64,000 nt of DNA from Psychrobacillus sp. FSL K6-2836 (GCF_038003085.1 NZ_JBBOOM010000001.1:1178001-1242000), one strand, 5' to 3'. Counted from the first letter of the stretch, positions 18,542-27,602 are shown. Notes: a model not told the origin generated them from the letters alone. Program-made: numbers and translations.

Positions 18542-18660
18542 AACACATAAATTCTTTTAACTAACACATAAACTCTTCTATCCACCACATAACACCTTCC
18601 AAGTACCTCTTAAACTCTTCCAACCAACACTTAACCACTTTTAACCACCACACACTCCCT
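18542..18660. repeat. CACATAA tandem array C
   Basis: About six degenerate units with cores at 18544, 18565, 18586, about 18607, 18628 and about 18649, exactly 21 bp apart. It lies between the transglycosylase promoter and the terminator of the first protease gene. Confidence 0.7.
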
Positions 18661-18670
18661 CTAAACCCCC

Positions 18671-18715
18671 AAAAAAATAGGCCACTAGATACAATCTCGG
18701 TATCTACTAGCCTAT
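18671..18715 (-). terminator. Terminator of the first S8 protease gene
   Basis: ATAGGCCACTAGATAC (18678-18693) pairs with GTATCTACTAGCCTAT (18700-18715) with two mismatches; seven Ts follow on the minus strand. Confidence 0.75.
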
Positions 18716-18720
18716 ACTAT

Positions 18721-20094
18721 TCATTTTTTTGTTTTAAATCGCATCAAATATCTTTCTCCGTTTTGGATTTGAATTTCTAATAGATATTCGGTGTTTGTCT
18801 GATAGTTTTTCGTTGGAGATACGATAATTTTTTTATTTTTTAAATCTGGTGTGAGTTGAATGGGGATTTCATAGTTTTCAGTGTATAGTTTGACAGTAAC
18901 TGTTGAGTCGTCGGTGAATACTTGGTTGAATAGAATGGTCCATGTTTTGTCTAAAGGAACATTGGTATGCTCGGGTAAATTACTGTAATTGGTTGAATTA
19001 TATGCGCTGGTAATAAGGGAATTCTGTCCATAGTTAGAGACGTTGAGGATACCTTCTCCAAAGATCGGATCCCAGTTTACTGCGCCTTTATCGTCTACAT
19101 ATGTTTTTAATACTCTTTCTATTTCTTCTATGGATCTAGTAGGATCATCCACGAGAATCATAGCTGCTACGCCACTTACGTAAGGAGCTGCCATGGATGT
19201 GCCATGTAAGGCTGCATACTTTTCTCCAGGGACACTTGAAAGTATTCCGACACCTGGTGCTGAAACGTCGATAGATCCACCGGTGTTACTAAAGCTAGCT
19301 ATTTTATCGGATTGGTCAGTTGCGGAAACGACTAGCACTCTTTTTTCTGAGGCAGGGTAATAGTTTGCTGTATCATCACTTTTATTTCCAGAGGCTACGA
19401 CCACAAGTACATTGTTAGAAAGTGCATAGTCAATTGCCTCTGCTAGATGCTCGGAATATTCTTTTCCTTGAAAGCTCATGTTCACAATGGAAGCACCTTT
19501 ATCCACTGCGTAATGGATTCCTTTAGCAATATTGGAATCATAGCCATTACCATTTTCATTTAATGCGCGGATTGGCATGATTTTGACGTTGTCCGTAGTT
19601 GATTCGGCTATTATGCCAGCTATATGCGTACCATGAACATGCTCATCCATTGGATCCGAGTCATTATTCACAAAGTCATAACCAGCGATCATTCTATCCT
19701 TCAAGAAGGAATGGGTATAATCCACACCTGTATCGATAACTGCAACAATCACTTCTTCATCGTTCGTAGCAAACTGCGATTTCATCCAGTCTGTTCCGAC
19801 CCGCATTGCCCCCCATGATTTGGTATAATCCGCTGTTTGGACCATGCCGATTGTACGAATATAATCTGGCTGTAGCACGCTCACCTCGTCTTTCGATGAA
19901 GCGGCTACCCTAAAGAATGATTTTGGCTGCACTTCATCCACAGCAATGCTCTCGATCTCTTTATTTCCCTCTTTATCGGTTGTTTCGACTATTACTCTAT
20001 CTGATTCTCCTGAACTACTTAGAGCTATACTAGGAAAAAAGAAAACGATACTAAACGAACATCCTATCAACATTTTAAACAATAAACCCCTCAT
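18721..20094 (-). CDS. Secreted subtilisin-like serine protease
   Basis: The 457-residue protein has a signal peptide (about 1-27), a short propeptide (30-90; the inhibitor domain looks reduced) and an S8 catalytic domain with D121 in AVIDTG, H154 in HGTHIAG, N237 in ASGN and S300 in HGTSMAAP. A C-terminal Big_5/SbsA-like domain (about 365-457, VPLDKTWTILFN start) follows. It shares length and architecture with the protease at 28273-29646, so the two are paralogues. It has its own terminator. Extracellular protein breakdown or processing is expected. Confidence 0.9.
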   Translation of the reverse strand: MRGLLFKMLIGCSFSIVFFFPSIALSSSGESDRVIVETTDKEGNKEIESIAVDEVQPKSFFRVAASSKDEVSVLQPDYIRTIGMVQTADYTKSWGAMRVGTDWMKSQFATNDEEVIVAVIDTGVDYTHSFLKDRMIAGYDFVNNDSDPMDEHVHGTHIAGIIAESTTDNVKIMPIRALNENGNGYDSNIAKGIHYAVDKGASIVNMSFQGKEYSEHLAEAIDYALSNNVLVVVASGNKSDDTANYYPASEKRVLVVSATDQSDKIASFSNTGGSIDVSAPGVGILSSVPGEKYAALHGTSMAAPYVSGVAAMILVDDPTRSIEEIERVLKTYVDDKGAVNWDPIFGEGILNVSNYGQNSLITSAYNSTNYSNLPEHTNVPLDKTWTILFNQVFTDDSTVTVKLYTENYEIPIQLTPDLKNKKIIVSPTKNYQTNTEYLLEIQIQNGERYLMRFKTKK

Positions 20095-20183
20095 TTTCTC
20101 CCCACCCTATTGGCTATACTTTTCAAACAAGTACCCCTTAAGTAAAATATGTAAACCAGGAGATGTCGATTACTGTCAATAAG

Positions 20184-20218
20184 ATAAAAAAAACCTACAA
20201 ACCTTGTTGGTTTGTAGG
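20184..20218 (-). terminator. Terminator of the M14 carboxypeptidase gene
   Basis: CCTACAAACC (20194-20203) pairs perfectly with GGTTTGTAGG (20209-20218); a T-run follows on the minus strand. Confidence 0.8.
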
Positions 20219-20226
20219 TAATAAGA

Positions 20227-21825
20227 CTATCTTTTTGATGCTTCATTTGCGACAAATAAGCCAACCTTAGCATTTTCTTTCCAAATACGATCCCATCTAC
20301 TTAATGGGACAGGGTTTTCACCTGCATATGGCGAAATTTCAAGGACAATACCTGGCATTCCAGTTTCTTGGATAAAGTAATCTCCAGATGCCCCGGAGCC
20401 TGGAAGGTATTGTGGAGGCATAACCTTATATCCAGTAATTTGAGATAATTGATTGGCTAAGCCTTTATCTCTATTAAGCTCTGTCGGTTTTTGATAATTA
20501 AACCAGTACATAATTTGACCAGATGAGTGATAGGAGATATTGGTTTTAAATGGTCGACTCGTCATAAAGTTCCCTAAAGCCTGTGCTTCTGGCTCACTGA
20601 ATGCACTTGGACCTCTATATTGCATATAAGAAGGACCTGGCCGAGAATTGTTAATCTTGGACCATCTCGAATCAAAGTTATCATTCAAATCGACACCACG
20701 TACATTGGACTTCCAGCGATTAAAATTACTTGATCCATTAATAGCCAGAACACTAGACTTGTTCGCTACAGCATTTGTTCCCAATTGAACAAGCGTAACC
20801 CCGTCAGGATTAACCATTGGCACAAACCAGATAGCAGTCTTGTCTAAAACAGATTTAACATTGTATCCCTCGTAAGTACTACCTGCTGCATAGTGTGCAC
20901 TATATGTGTCTATCATTTCGAGCAAGACATTTGTCGTCATGTGCTCTCTTGCATGAACGGAACCATCAAATAATACTTCCTTTTTCCCATTTCCGATCCG
21001 GATTGCATAGATAGGACGTTTCTCTACGGAGGCTCCTATTTGTTTTAGTTCTGTGAAACTTGGATATTTTGCTGCAATCTGTTGTAAATAAGTCGTCATT
21101 TCTTGATGTGTGATGACTTGTTTAGGATTTACTATATTGCTAGTGTTTGGTGCTGGTGTTCCCTTTGAAAGAAAGCTTGCAACGACATATCCTTGCATAT
21201 CACCAGCTGTCACATAAGCCCAGCCTGCTAACTCCGAATGTACTAAGACAGCCTTTCCATTCGAAAGTGCACCAACACTTGCACCACTCGTACTCGCAAT
21301 ATTTTTCACGACCACTCCACTTTTGGATGCAACTGTTGCTGGATAAGTAGTAGGCTTCCCGATAAAGTTTGAGGCAACATAACCAGTAATATTGCCATAT
21401 TGGACGAATGACCACCCGTTTTCAGCGGAGAATTCTTCGATAATCATTTTATATTTTAGTGTTGCAAGATTCTTACTTGTTGCACTTGCAGATTCTCGAA
21501 CGATAACGCCACCTATTGAGCTTGCTATTTTAATAGTTCCTGTTGCTTTTTTCAAATAGCTTACCGGCGCATAACCACTTATTCCGTCCACTTGTAAATG
21601 AGCCCAACCGTTCTCATCAATCGAAAATACTGTACCATAAGTCCCGTAGGTCATGTGTTGTAGCGACGCAGATCCAGTAGATGGGGCTTCTCTTAGGAGT
21701 ACTCCCGATGCACTGTTTACGGTATATACTTCTCGAAAATCAGAAGCCTCCGTCACATTCATATAACTATTACAGATCAGGAGCATGATGAGAAATGCTC
21801 CAAGTAATTTTAATGATTTTTTCAT
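20227..21825 (-). CDS. Secreted M14 zinc carboxypeptidase with three SH3 domains
   Basis: The protein has a signal peptide, three SH3b repeats (roughly residues 30-220; each begins with a GV(L/I/V)(L/V)(R/K) motif and ends near SGYAPVSYL, TGYVASNFI or QGYVVASFL) and an M14 carboxypeptidase domain. Zinc ligands are seen in HAREH, SYHSSG carries the third histidine, and the base is the glutamate in VLEISPY. Such enzymes can trim peptidoglycan stem peptides (gamma-D-glutamyl-diamino acid type) at sites bound by the SH3 domains. The frame extends to 21837, but the ATG at 21825 has GGGGGA just upstream and starts MKKSLKLL, so 21825 is preferred. Confidence 0.88.
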   Translation of the reverse strand: MKKSLKLLGAFLIMLLICNSYMNVTEASDFREVYTVNSASGVLLREAPSTGSASLQHMTYGTYGTVFSIDENGWAHLQVDGISGYAPVSYLKKATGTIKIASSIGGVIVRESASATSKNLATLKYKMIIEEFSAENGWSFVQYGNITGYVASNFIGKPTTYPATVASKSGVVVKNIASTSGASVGALSNGKAVLVHSELAGWAYVTAGDMQGYVVASFLSKGTPAPNTSNIVNPKQVITHQEMTTYLQQIAAKYPSFTELKQIGASVEKRPIYAIRIGNGKKEVLFDGSVHAREHMTTNVLLEMIDTYSAHYAAGSTYEGYNVKSVLDKTAIWFVPMVNPDGVTLVQLGTNAVANKSSVLAINGSSNFNRWKSNVRGVDLNDNFDSRWSKINNSRPGPSYMQYRGPSAFSEPEAQALGNFMTSRPFKTNISYHSSGQIMYWFNYQKPTELNRDKGLANQLSQITGYKVMPPQYLPGSGASGDYFIQETGMPGIVLEISPYAGENPVPLSRWDRIWKENAKVGLFVANEASKR

Positions 21826-21989
21826 CGTTTCCCCCATTTCTTTATGTCCTTCCTTAAGTTTACTGTCGAATACTAGCGAATAATAGTTACATTATAACTA
21901 TTATTCGATAGGTATAAGACCTTTTTTATTGGCCTAGTTTACTACAAAATATATTTTGAGGTACAATACTCTTTATGGGAGGTTTTGAG

Positions 21990-22355
21990 ATGCGCAATGA
22001 GTTAATGAAGTTTATAATTGTCGGCGTTTTAAATACCCTTCACTATTATGGTTGGTATTTACTATTTTCTCAGGTAATAGACTGGCATTTTTTGCCGTCC
22101 CACTGGATAGCTTTTGTCATAAGTATGATTGGATCATTTTATTTGAATTCCTATTTTACATATAATACAAAGCCAACATGGCGAAAATTCTTTCAATTTC
22201 CTTTGACATATGTCATCCAAGTAATCATATCGACAATCGTATTATATATACTTTCTACATATTTCGGAGTGGATGATCGAATCGGGGCTCTCATTGCTTC
22301 TGTAGTTACGATTCCATTTACGTTTGTGTTATCCCGAAAAATATTAAAAAGATGA
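21990..22355 (+). CDS. GtrA family flippase-like membrane protein
   Basis: The protein of 121 residues has four predicted membrane segments and the GtrA/GtcA pattern (FIIVGVLNTLHYYGWYLLF, GSFYLNSYFTY). The frame can begin at 21975, but GGGAGG lies correctly before the ATG at 21990. GtrA-like proteins help move polyprenyl-phosphate sugars across the membrane. It converges with the GtrB-like glycosyltransferase, and the two gene ends share one terminator, so they probably work together though not in one operon. Confidence 0.85.
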   Translation: MRNELMKFIIVGVLNTLHYYGWYLLFSQVIDWHFLPSHWIAFVISMIGSFYLNSYFTYNTKPTWRKFFQFPLTYVIQVIISTIVLYILSTYFGVDDRIGALIASVVTIPFTFVLSRKILKR

Positions 22356-22387
22356 TTCACGCTTATTCAGCCGAATCATCTTTTTTT
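22346..22387. terminator. Shared bidirectional terminator
   Basis: GATGATTC (22351-22358) pairs with GAATCATC (22373-22380), flanked by A and T runs on both sides. It overlaps both gene ends. Confidence 0.8.
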
Positions 22388-23316
22388 ATAGTGGAAACAT
22401 ATTCTTCTACAAAATACACCGGTCGACCTTTTGTCTCATAGAAAACCTTCCCTAAATATTCTCCAATAATCCCTAATGATAAAAGCTGAATACCACCTAA
22501 AAATAGAATTACTGCCATAAGGGATGGATAACCAGGTACTGGATCGCCGAATAATAACGCTCGAATAACGACGAAAATCATGAAGAAAAAGGCTACGACA
22601 GAAATTATTACACCAAATAGAGAGGAGAACCGAAGTGGCGCAATCGTTGAAGATGTAATTCCATCGATAGCCAAATTAAATAGTTTTCCATAATTCCACT
22701 TAGTTTCCCCTGCTGCACGCGGATCACGGTCAAATAGAATTTCCTTCTTGTTAAAGCCAATCCAGCTATACATACCTTTTGTGTATCGCTGACTTTCACG
22801 CAACAGCTGCAATGCATCAATACAACGTCGATCCAACAAACGAAAATCACCCGTGTCACGCTGTACTGGAATATTCGAAAGAGTTTCCAGTATTTTATAA
22901 TACCTAGAGGACGACCATTTTTTAAACCAAGACTCCCCCGCTCTACTTCGACGCTTCGCAAACACATCATCGTAGCCTTGTTCCCAATATCCAATCATTT
23001 CAGGTATGAGTTCTGGAGGGTCTTGAAGGTCTGCATCAATAATGATAACCGCTTCACCTTTAGTATGGTCAAAGCCAGCAAGCATTGCCACTTCTTTTCC
23101 GAAATTCCGTGAGAGATTCACATATGACACATCGGTTCTATGTTCCACCAATTGTTTTAACAAAAAAAGTGTATTATCCGTACTTCCATCATTGACAAAT
23201 AAATACTCAAATTGATAATGCGGCAGTTCGCTTGTTACTGCATCTAAACGATTGATCAATGTATGTAGTACTTGCTCCTCATTATATGCTGGTATTAAGA
23301 TTGAGATTGTTTTCAT
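22363..23316 (-). CDS. GtrB/CsbB-like polyprenyl-phosphate glycosyltransferase
   Basis: This family 2 glycosyltransferase has ILIPAYNEE at the N-terminus, DADLQDPPE as its nucleotide-sugar/metal motif, QRDTGDFRLLDR and RYTKGMYSWIGF, then two C-terminal membrane helices. Proteins of this shape (CsbB, YkcC, GtrB) load glucose or GlcNAc onto undecaprenyl phosphate for wall polymer decoration. The frame opens at GTG 23325, but AGGTGAT before ATG 23316 makes the latter the likely start. It pairs with the facing GtrA-like gene. Confidence 0.9.
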   Translation of the reverse strand: MKTISILIPAYNEEQVLHTLINRLDAVTSELPHYQFEYLFVNDGSTDNTLFLLKQLVEHRTDVSYVNLSRNFGKEVAMLAGFDHTKGEAVIIIDADLQDPPELIPEMIGYWEQGYDDVFAKRRSRAGESWFKKWSSSRYYKILETLSNIPVQRDTGDFRLLDRRCIDALQLLRESQRYTKGMYSWIGFNKKEILFDRDPRAAGETKWNYGKLFNLAIDGITSSTIAPLRFSSLFGVIISVVAFFFMIFVVIRALLFGDPVPGYPSLMAVILFLGGIQLLSLGIIGEYLGKVFYETKGRPVYFVEEYVSTIKKDDSAE

Positions 23317-23403
23317 ATTTATCACCTAGTGAACATTATACCGTCTGGTGGCAGTTATGGCACTTAAATTAATTGGTATCTTACTAATTCATTATCTTTT
23401 TAA

Positions 23404-23440
23404 TAAAAATACTCTGCACTAATTTAAGTGCAGAGCATTT
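23404..23440. terminator. Terminator of the acyltransferase gene
   Basis: CTCTGCACT (23412-23420) pairs with AGTGCAGAG (23427-23435); T-runs flank on both strands. Confidence 0.75.
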
Positions 23441-23441
23441 T

Positions 23442-24473
23442 TTATTGTGTAATCGGTTCCAATTTGATAGATTTTGAAGTTTTTTTCTGCGTTTTCCCCA
23501 CAATATACTTTCCAAAAGGTAGCAGCGAGATAAGTTTGATAATAATCATAGTTAGTAGTAAAGAGATAAAAAACAGTGCCACAACTCTTGTACTTGTATG
23601 TTGAAAATAATTTGCCGTAATTGGTGCTAAAAACATCTGAACTGGCCAGTGTACTAGGTAAATTCCAAACGCATAGTTATTAAGCAATGTCATTACTTTA
23701 AAGCTAGGAATAGCTTGACCCCAAGCGAGCATAGCACAGGTAGCCGATATAACAAACGGGAACAGATCAAATCTACGTGAATGGACTAGTGTATTTCCTG
23801 CTTCATAGGAAAGAAAAACAAAGGAGAAAGCAACAGCTACGTATAATAAGGTTGCCCACCTATGCTTATATAGCTTTTCAGAAATAACCGTATAATGCTT
23901 TCCAACTACATAACCAAATGCAAAATAACCAAACCAAGCAATAAACGGTAATTTCAGCATATAGTTAAAATCCGGGAATATATCTGGATTGTTATTCATC
24001 CAATCCAAGTACCAAAGCATGATTAAAATACTTGCGGGAACCAACCAAGCCATGGATACTTTGTATTTTGTAACAAGATGATGCAAAAAATAAAACTGAA
24101 AAATAACAAGGATAAACCATCCTTCGAAGGAACCCGTCACTATATTCCTAAGCAACTTGTCCACAAAATAAGTATTTGAATTTGTGTAATATATAACTAA
24201 AGCATCGATTATTGCGAACGATATAAAGGGCAAAAAAATAAACTTAACTCGGCTTCCCCAAAAGTTGCTTGGCAATCTATCTGGATAACGATTTGCTAAT
24301 ATAATAACGGACAGAACGATGAATGTTGGAGTTGCGTAACATAGGAGAATTCGAAATAAGTGATAATACTCGATTTCCGGATACGAAACGATTGATGCTG
24401 TCTGCGTTGTACTATGTAAAAAAACAATACATAAACATGTAACAGCACGTAAAAAATTCCATTCTTTTATCAT
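23442..24473 (-). CDS. Acyltransferase family 3 membrane protein
   Basis: This 343-residue protein has about ten membrane segments and the acyltransferase 3 signature near its start (EWNFLRAVTCLCIVFLHSTTQ, with the family's histidine in FLHS). Such proteins O-acylate wall sugars, teichoic acids or peptidoglycan outside the membrane. The start ATG has AAGGAG upstream. It stands alone between the glycosyltransferase and a large repeat array; a link to wall decoration is inferred from the neighbours. Confidence 0.85.
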   Translation of the reverse strand: MIKEWNFLRAVTCLCIVFLHSTTQTASIVSYPEIEYYHLFRILLCYATPTFIVLSVIILANRYPDRLPSNFWGSRVKFIFLPFISFAIIDALVIYYTNSNTYFVDKLLRNIVTGSFEGWFILVIFQFYFLHHLVTKYKVSMAWLVPASILIMLWYLDWMNNNPDIFPDFNYMLKLPFIAWFGYFAFGYVVGKHYTVISEKLYKHRWATLLYVAVAFSFVFLSYEAGNTLVHSRRFDLFPFVISATCAMLAWGQAIPSFKVMTLLNNYAFGIYLVHWPVQMFLAPITANYFQHTSTRVVALFFISLLLTMIIIKLISLLPFGKYIVGKTQKKTSKSIKLEPITQ

Positions 24474-24545
24474 AGAGGACTCCTTAAAAATAGTACTATA
24501 TAAATGGTAAATTAATTAGCTTTGAAAGTCAAAGAAAGTTTGAAA

Positions 24546-24576
24546 TCAAAGTATTATTCTGACATAATACTTTTGA
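24546..24576. repeat. Hairpin at the edge of array D
   Basis: TCAAAGTATTAT (24546-24557) pairs with ATAATACTTTTGA (24564-24576) with one bulge. It lies between the acyltransferase start and the array, like the hairpins beside other arrays. Confidence 0.55.
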
Positions 24577-24577
24577 C

Positions 24578-25195
24578 TCACATATAAATACCCATATTCG
24601 CCACATAAATCCATTCAACCAACACATAAAATGGTGGCTTCCACTTAAATCCACTCAACCAACACATAAGCTCTTTCATCTACCACATAAACCCCTATAA
24701 CCAACACATAAAATAGTGGCTACCACATAAATCCATTCAACCAACACATAAGCTCTTTTATCTACCACATAAACTCCTATAACCAACACATAAAATGGCG
24801 GTCGCCACTTAAATCCATTCAACCAACACATAAGCTCTTTTATCTGCCACATAAACTCTTATAACCAACACATAAAATGGTGGCTACCACTTAAATCCAC
24901 TTAACCAACACATAAACTCTTTTAACTACCACATAAACTCCTCTAACCAACACATAAAATGTTGGCTGCCACTTAAATCCAATCAACCAACACATAAGCT
25001 CTTTTATCTACCACATAAACTCCCATAACCAACACATAAAATGGTGGCTGCCACTTAAATCCAATCAACCAACACATAAGCTCTTTTAACTACCACATAA
25101 ACTCCCATAGCCAACACATAAGCTCTTTTATCCAACACATAAACTCCTATAACCAACACATAAAATGACGGCTGCCACTTAAACCCGCTCAACCC
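24578..25195. repeat. 82-bp higher-order tandem repeat (array D)
   Basis: This is the longest array. The word AACACATAAGCTC recurs at 24661, 24743, 24825, 24907, 24989 and 25071, always 82 bp apart. Each 82-bp unit holds four CACATAA or CACTTAA boxes spaced 21, 21, 19 and 21 bp (for example 24745, 24766, 24787, 24806, 24827). The last part breaks the register, with a 42-bp step. About 29 boxes are present. It fills the divergent gap between the acyltransferase and FosB genes and has no coding potential. Not a CRISPR: there are no unique spacers. Confidence 0.9.
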
Positions 25196-25244
25196 CATAG
25201 TCGTTAATCTTATTAAACAAACGAAGGGCTTGATTCAAGAAGGA

Positions 25245-25272
25245 TTAACACCTTATTTGTCGAACTTATAAT
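25245..25272 (+). promoter_or_regulatory. Likely promoter of the fosB-nudix genes
   Basis: TTAACA (25245-25250) and TATAAT (25267-25272) are separated by 16 bp and lie about 55 bp before the FosB start, just past the array. Confidence 0.5.
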
Positions 25273-25326
25273 ACTAATGCAATGGATTAGTTGAATTTTA
25301 AAATTTTACCTTAGGAGGTGATAAAG

Positions 25327-25749
25327 ATGTCAATTAAAGGTCTCAACCATTTTCTATTTTCAGTTTCTGATTTGGAAAATTCTATTGATTTTTATCAAAA
25401 AGTATTTGAGGCTAAGTTGTTAGTAAAAGGTAGAAACACTGCCTACTTTGATATGAATGGTATGTGGCTTGCTCTTAATGTAGAGAATGACATACCGCGT
25501 GATGAAATAAGTCAGTCATACACACATATTGCTTTTTCAATTGAAGAAGCAGAATTTGACAAAATATATAACAAACTAAAGGCATTAAATGTAAATATAT
25601 TACCCGGTCGTCTAAGGGATGAAAGGGATAAGAAATCTATATATTTTACTGATCCGGATGGTCATAAATTTGAATTTCATACTGGTACTTTACAAGATAG
25701 ATTAGATTACTATAAACAGAACTTAAAGCATATGGAGTTTTTCGATTAA
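25327..25749 (+). CDS. fosB: Metallothiol transferase FosB (fosfomycin resistance)
   Basis: The 140-residue protein matches Fos[25 protein letters not shown] and [16 protein letters not shown]. Metal ligands H8, H67 and E117 are present. FosB adds bacillithiol (or cysteine) to fosfomycin and opens its ring, using a divalent metal. The frame begins at GTG 25318, but AGGAGGTG overlaps it, so the ATG at 25327, 6 bp downstream, is the real start. Chromosomal copies are common in Bacillales. It appears cotranscribed with the NUDIX gene 17 bp on. Confidence 0.92.
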   Translation: MSIKGLNHFLFSVSDLENSIDFYQKVFEAKLLVKGRNTAYFDMNGMWLALNVENDIPRDEISQSYTHIAFSIEEAEFDKIYNKLKALNVNILPGRLRDERDKKSIYFTDPDGHKFEFHTGTLQDRLDYYKQNLKHMEFFD

Positions 25750-25766
25750 AAAACATGGAGGAAACA

Positions 25767-26228
25767 ATGAGTTACATACAAACAATTCGTAAGTTAATTG
25801 GAAATGAAATGCTAATGACTGTAGGCTGTGGAATTATTATTGAACATGAGAATCAGATTTTACTACAACATCGGACAGATCAGGATGTTTGGGGTATTCC
25901 AGGGGGCGTTATGGAGCCTGGGGAAACGTTTCTTGAAGCTGCTGCACGAGAGACATTAGAGGAAACAGGATTGAAAGTTGAACAATTACAGCTGTTCGGT
26001 CTTTATTCAGGTGAAGAGGGATTTGCAGAATATCAGAATGGAGATAAGATTTTTAGCGTCCAGATTATATTCCATTCCAGTTGTTTTTCAGGAGAATTAC
26101 TACATAAAACGGAAGAAAGTCACGAGCATCGATTCTTTTCCCGTAATAATCTACCTCATTTGAATTCGCATCAAGAACGATTCATTCAAGATTGGGTAAA
26201 CAAAATAACTGTTCCAGTAATAAAATAA
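25767..26228 (+). CDS. NUDIX hydrolase
   Basis: The protein of about 153 residues contains a complete Nudix box, GGVMEPGETFLEAAARETLEETG in consensus terms (G-x5-E-x7-REUxEExGU), which binds Mg and hydrolyses nucleoside diphosphate derivatives. It starts MSYIQTIRKLIG, as in ADP-ribose pyrophosphatase-like members. The ATG at 25755 is in frame but the GGAGG inside that codon region serves the ATG at 25767, so the shorter form is preferred. Substrate unknown. Confidence 0.85.
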   Translation: MSYIQTIRKLIGNEMLMTVGCGIIIEHENQILLQHRTDQDVWGIPGGVMEPGETFLEAAARETLEETGLKVEQLQLFGLYSGEEGFAEYQNGDKIFSVQIIFHSSCFSGELLHKTEESHEHRFFSRNNLPHLNSHQERFIQDWVNKITVPVIK

Positions 26229-26339
26229 TATGACGAAAAAGTAGATACAGTGCCCCCTTCTGTATATCATAAAGTAATAATTTTTTGAAACGGACATATA
26301 GGAAAATAAATAATATAACATGCAAGGAGGATTGATTTT

Positions 26340-26366
26340 TTGAGAAAGAATACTATATTTGCATAG
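26340..26366 (+). CDS. Candidate 8-codon leader peptide
   Basis: AAGGAGG at 26324-26330 is followed 9 bp later by TTG AGA AAG AAT ACT ATA TTT GCA TAG. This eight-codon frame (MRKNTIFA) ends directly before a hairpin (26367-26402) and 75 bp before the next gene. The layout of SD, micro-ORF and hairpin resembles leader peptides of attenuated genes. It may also be the stub of a deleted gene. Confidence 0.3.
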   Translation: MRKNTIFA

Positions 26367-26402
26367 CAAAGGCTATTGCATAATGATAAAAATAGCCTTT
26401 GT
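26367..26402 (+). terminator. Hairpin terminator or attenuator
   Basis: AAAGGCTATT (26368-26377) pairs with AATAGCCTTT (26391-26400), followed by a short T-rich stretch. It could end the NUDIX unit or attenuate the CD3324-type gene. Confidence 0.6.
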
Positions 26403-26440
26403 TATTCCTAAAAGAAAAATTAACATTTAGGAGTGCAAAA

Positions 26441-26725
26441 ATGAGCTATAAAAAAGCAAAAAATGTTCTGCCAGCTGAGCTGGTAGAGTTAATACAAAAA
26501 TATGTTGATGGTGAATACATTTATATTCCACGTAGGGAAGAAAATAAAAAAAGTTGGGGCTCCAGTACTACTACAAGAAAAGAATTGGAATTAAGAAATT
26601 CTAATATTTATAATGATCATCTATCAGGAAAAGATATAGTTACTTTAGGCGAAAAATACTTTTTGTCATCTAAGAGCATTCAAAGAATAGTACTAATAGA
26701 AAAAAGAAAAAAGACAAATTTTTGA
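26441..26725 (+). CDS. CD3324 family helix-turn-helix protein
   Basis: The 94-residue protein starts MSYKKAKNVLPAELVELIQKY and contains YIYIPRREEN and a C-terminal helix-turn-helix-like segment (VTLGEKYFLSSKSIQRIV). This is the pattern of the CD3324 or Mor-activator-like family seen in Firmicutes. The frame extends to 26399, but AGGAGTG precedes ATG 26441. It is a probable small DNA-binding regulator with unknown target. Confidence 0.75.
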   Translation: MSYKKAKNVLPAELVELIQKYVDGEYIYIPRREENKKSWGSSTTTRKELELRNSNIYNDHLSGKDIVTLGEKYFLSSKSIQRIVLIEKRKKTNF

Positions 26726-26729
26726 ATTT

Positions 26730-26765
26730 AGCCAATGTAGTTTTTACTACATTGGCTTATTTTCT
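26730..26765 (+). terminator. Terminator after the CD3324-type gene
   Basis: AGCCAATGTAG (26730-26740) pairs perfectly with CTACATTGGCT (26747-26757), followed by a T-rich tail. Confidence 0.85.
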
Positions 26766-26980
26766 TTTATGAAATAAGAATGAGGTATTTCTAAGGAATG
26801 TACCTAAGATATAATCTACTCACACCTTATAATTGGCGAGAGGAAATGAACCAGCTACTAGTTTTAAATACACCCACTCATATTATTTTTTTTGAAAAAT
26901 GGAGGATAGCTATGCCAGATATTGAAAAATGATTCCACAACATAGATAAACTAAATCATATAAGAGATAGAGGGAAAATA

Positions 26981-27547
26981 ATGAACTTTTCGAAATTATT
27001 AGGAACGTTTCCGACAATACAAACTAAAAACATTATACTTAGAAAGTTGCAGTCGAAAGATGCTCTTAGCTTATTCAATTATTATTCAAATGAAAATGTA
27101 TATCGTCACCTAGATTGGAATGGACCAGGAACATTAGAAAGAAGTTATGAAGTAATCAATGCTTGGAACAAAGGATATGATGAAGGTTGGATTATTCGTT
27201 TTGCCATTGCTGACAAAGTAACAGATGAAGTTATTGGTACGATTTTCTTAAGTGAATTTGTAGGCAAACGAGCTGAAATTGGTTATGAATTATCTGAAGA
27301 ATATTGGTGTCGTGGTATTATGTCGGAAGCAGTACAGGAAGTATTATCAATTGGATTTAACGAGTTAGGCTTAGTAAGAATACAGGCATTCGTCACAGAT
27401 GAGAATATAGCTTCAAAGAAATTATTGACAAAATTCACCTTTAAGGAAGAAGGCTATTTAAGACAGTTTGAATGTCATAGTATTACGGGAGAATGTAAGG
27501 ATATGTTAGTCTATGGTTTGCTCCACACTGAATTTCCTGGGGAATAA
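26981..27547 (+). CDS. GNAT family N-acetyltransferase (RimJ/RimL-type)
   Basis: The 188-residue protein matches RimL-like GNAT enzymes: TKNIILRKLQSKDALSLF at the start, EIGYELSEEYWCRGIMSEA as the acetyl-CoA pyrophosphate-binding motif and NIASKKLLTKFTFKEEG near the end. GAGGG lies before the ATG. These enzymes acetylate protein N-termini or small amines; the substrate is unknown. It precedes a frameshifted second GNAT gene. Confidence 0.88.
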   Translation: MNFSKLLGTFPTIQTKNIILRKLQSKDALSLFNYYSNENVYRHLDWNGPGTLERSYEVINAWNKGYDEGWIIRFAIADKVTDEVIGTIFLSEFVGKRAEIGYELSEEYWCRGIMSEAVQEVLSIGFNELGLVRIQAFVTDENIASKKLLTKFTFKEEGYLRQFECHSITGECKDMLVYGLLHTEFPGE

Positions 27548-27602
27548 TTTACATTTATTGTAACAAGAAATATATAAAAGAAGGCAAAAGGAGAAATCAA
27601 AG

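Noticed and set aside
24578-25195. CRISPR-like regular repeat
   Set aside because: The units touch each other, with no unique spacers and no cas genes. The boxes are 7-10 bp in 21-bp units, not 25-40 bp repeats.
26912-26980. Six-codon frame upstream of the GNAT gene (MPDIEK, then TGA)
   Set aside because: It is in frame with the next gene, but the true start at 26981 has a good binding site and there is no evidence of readthrough.
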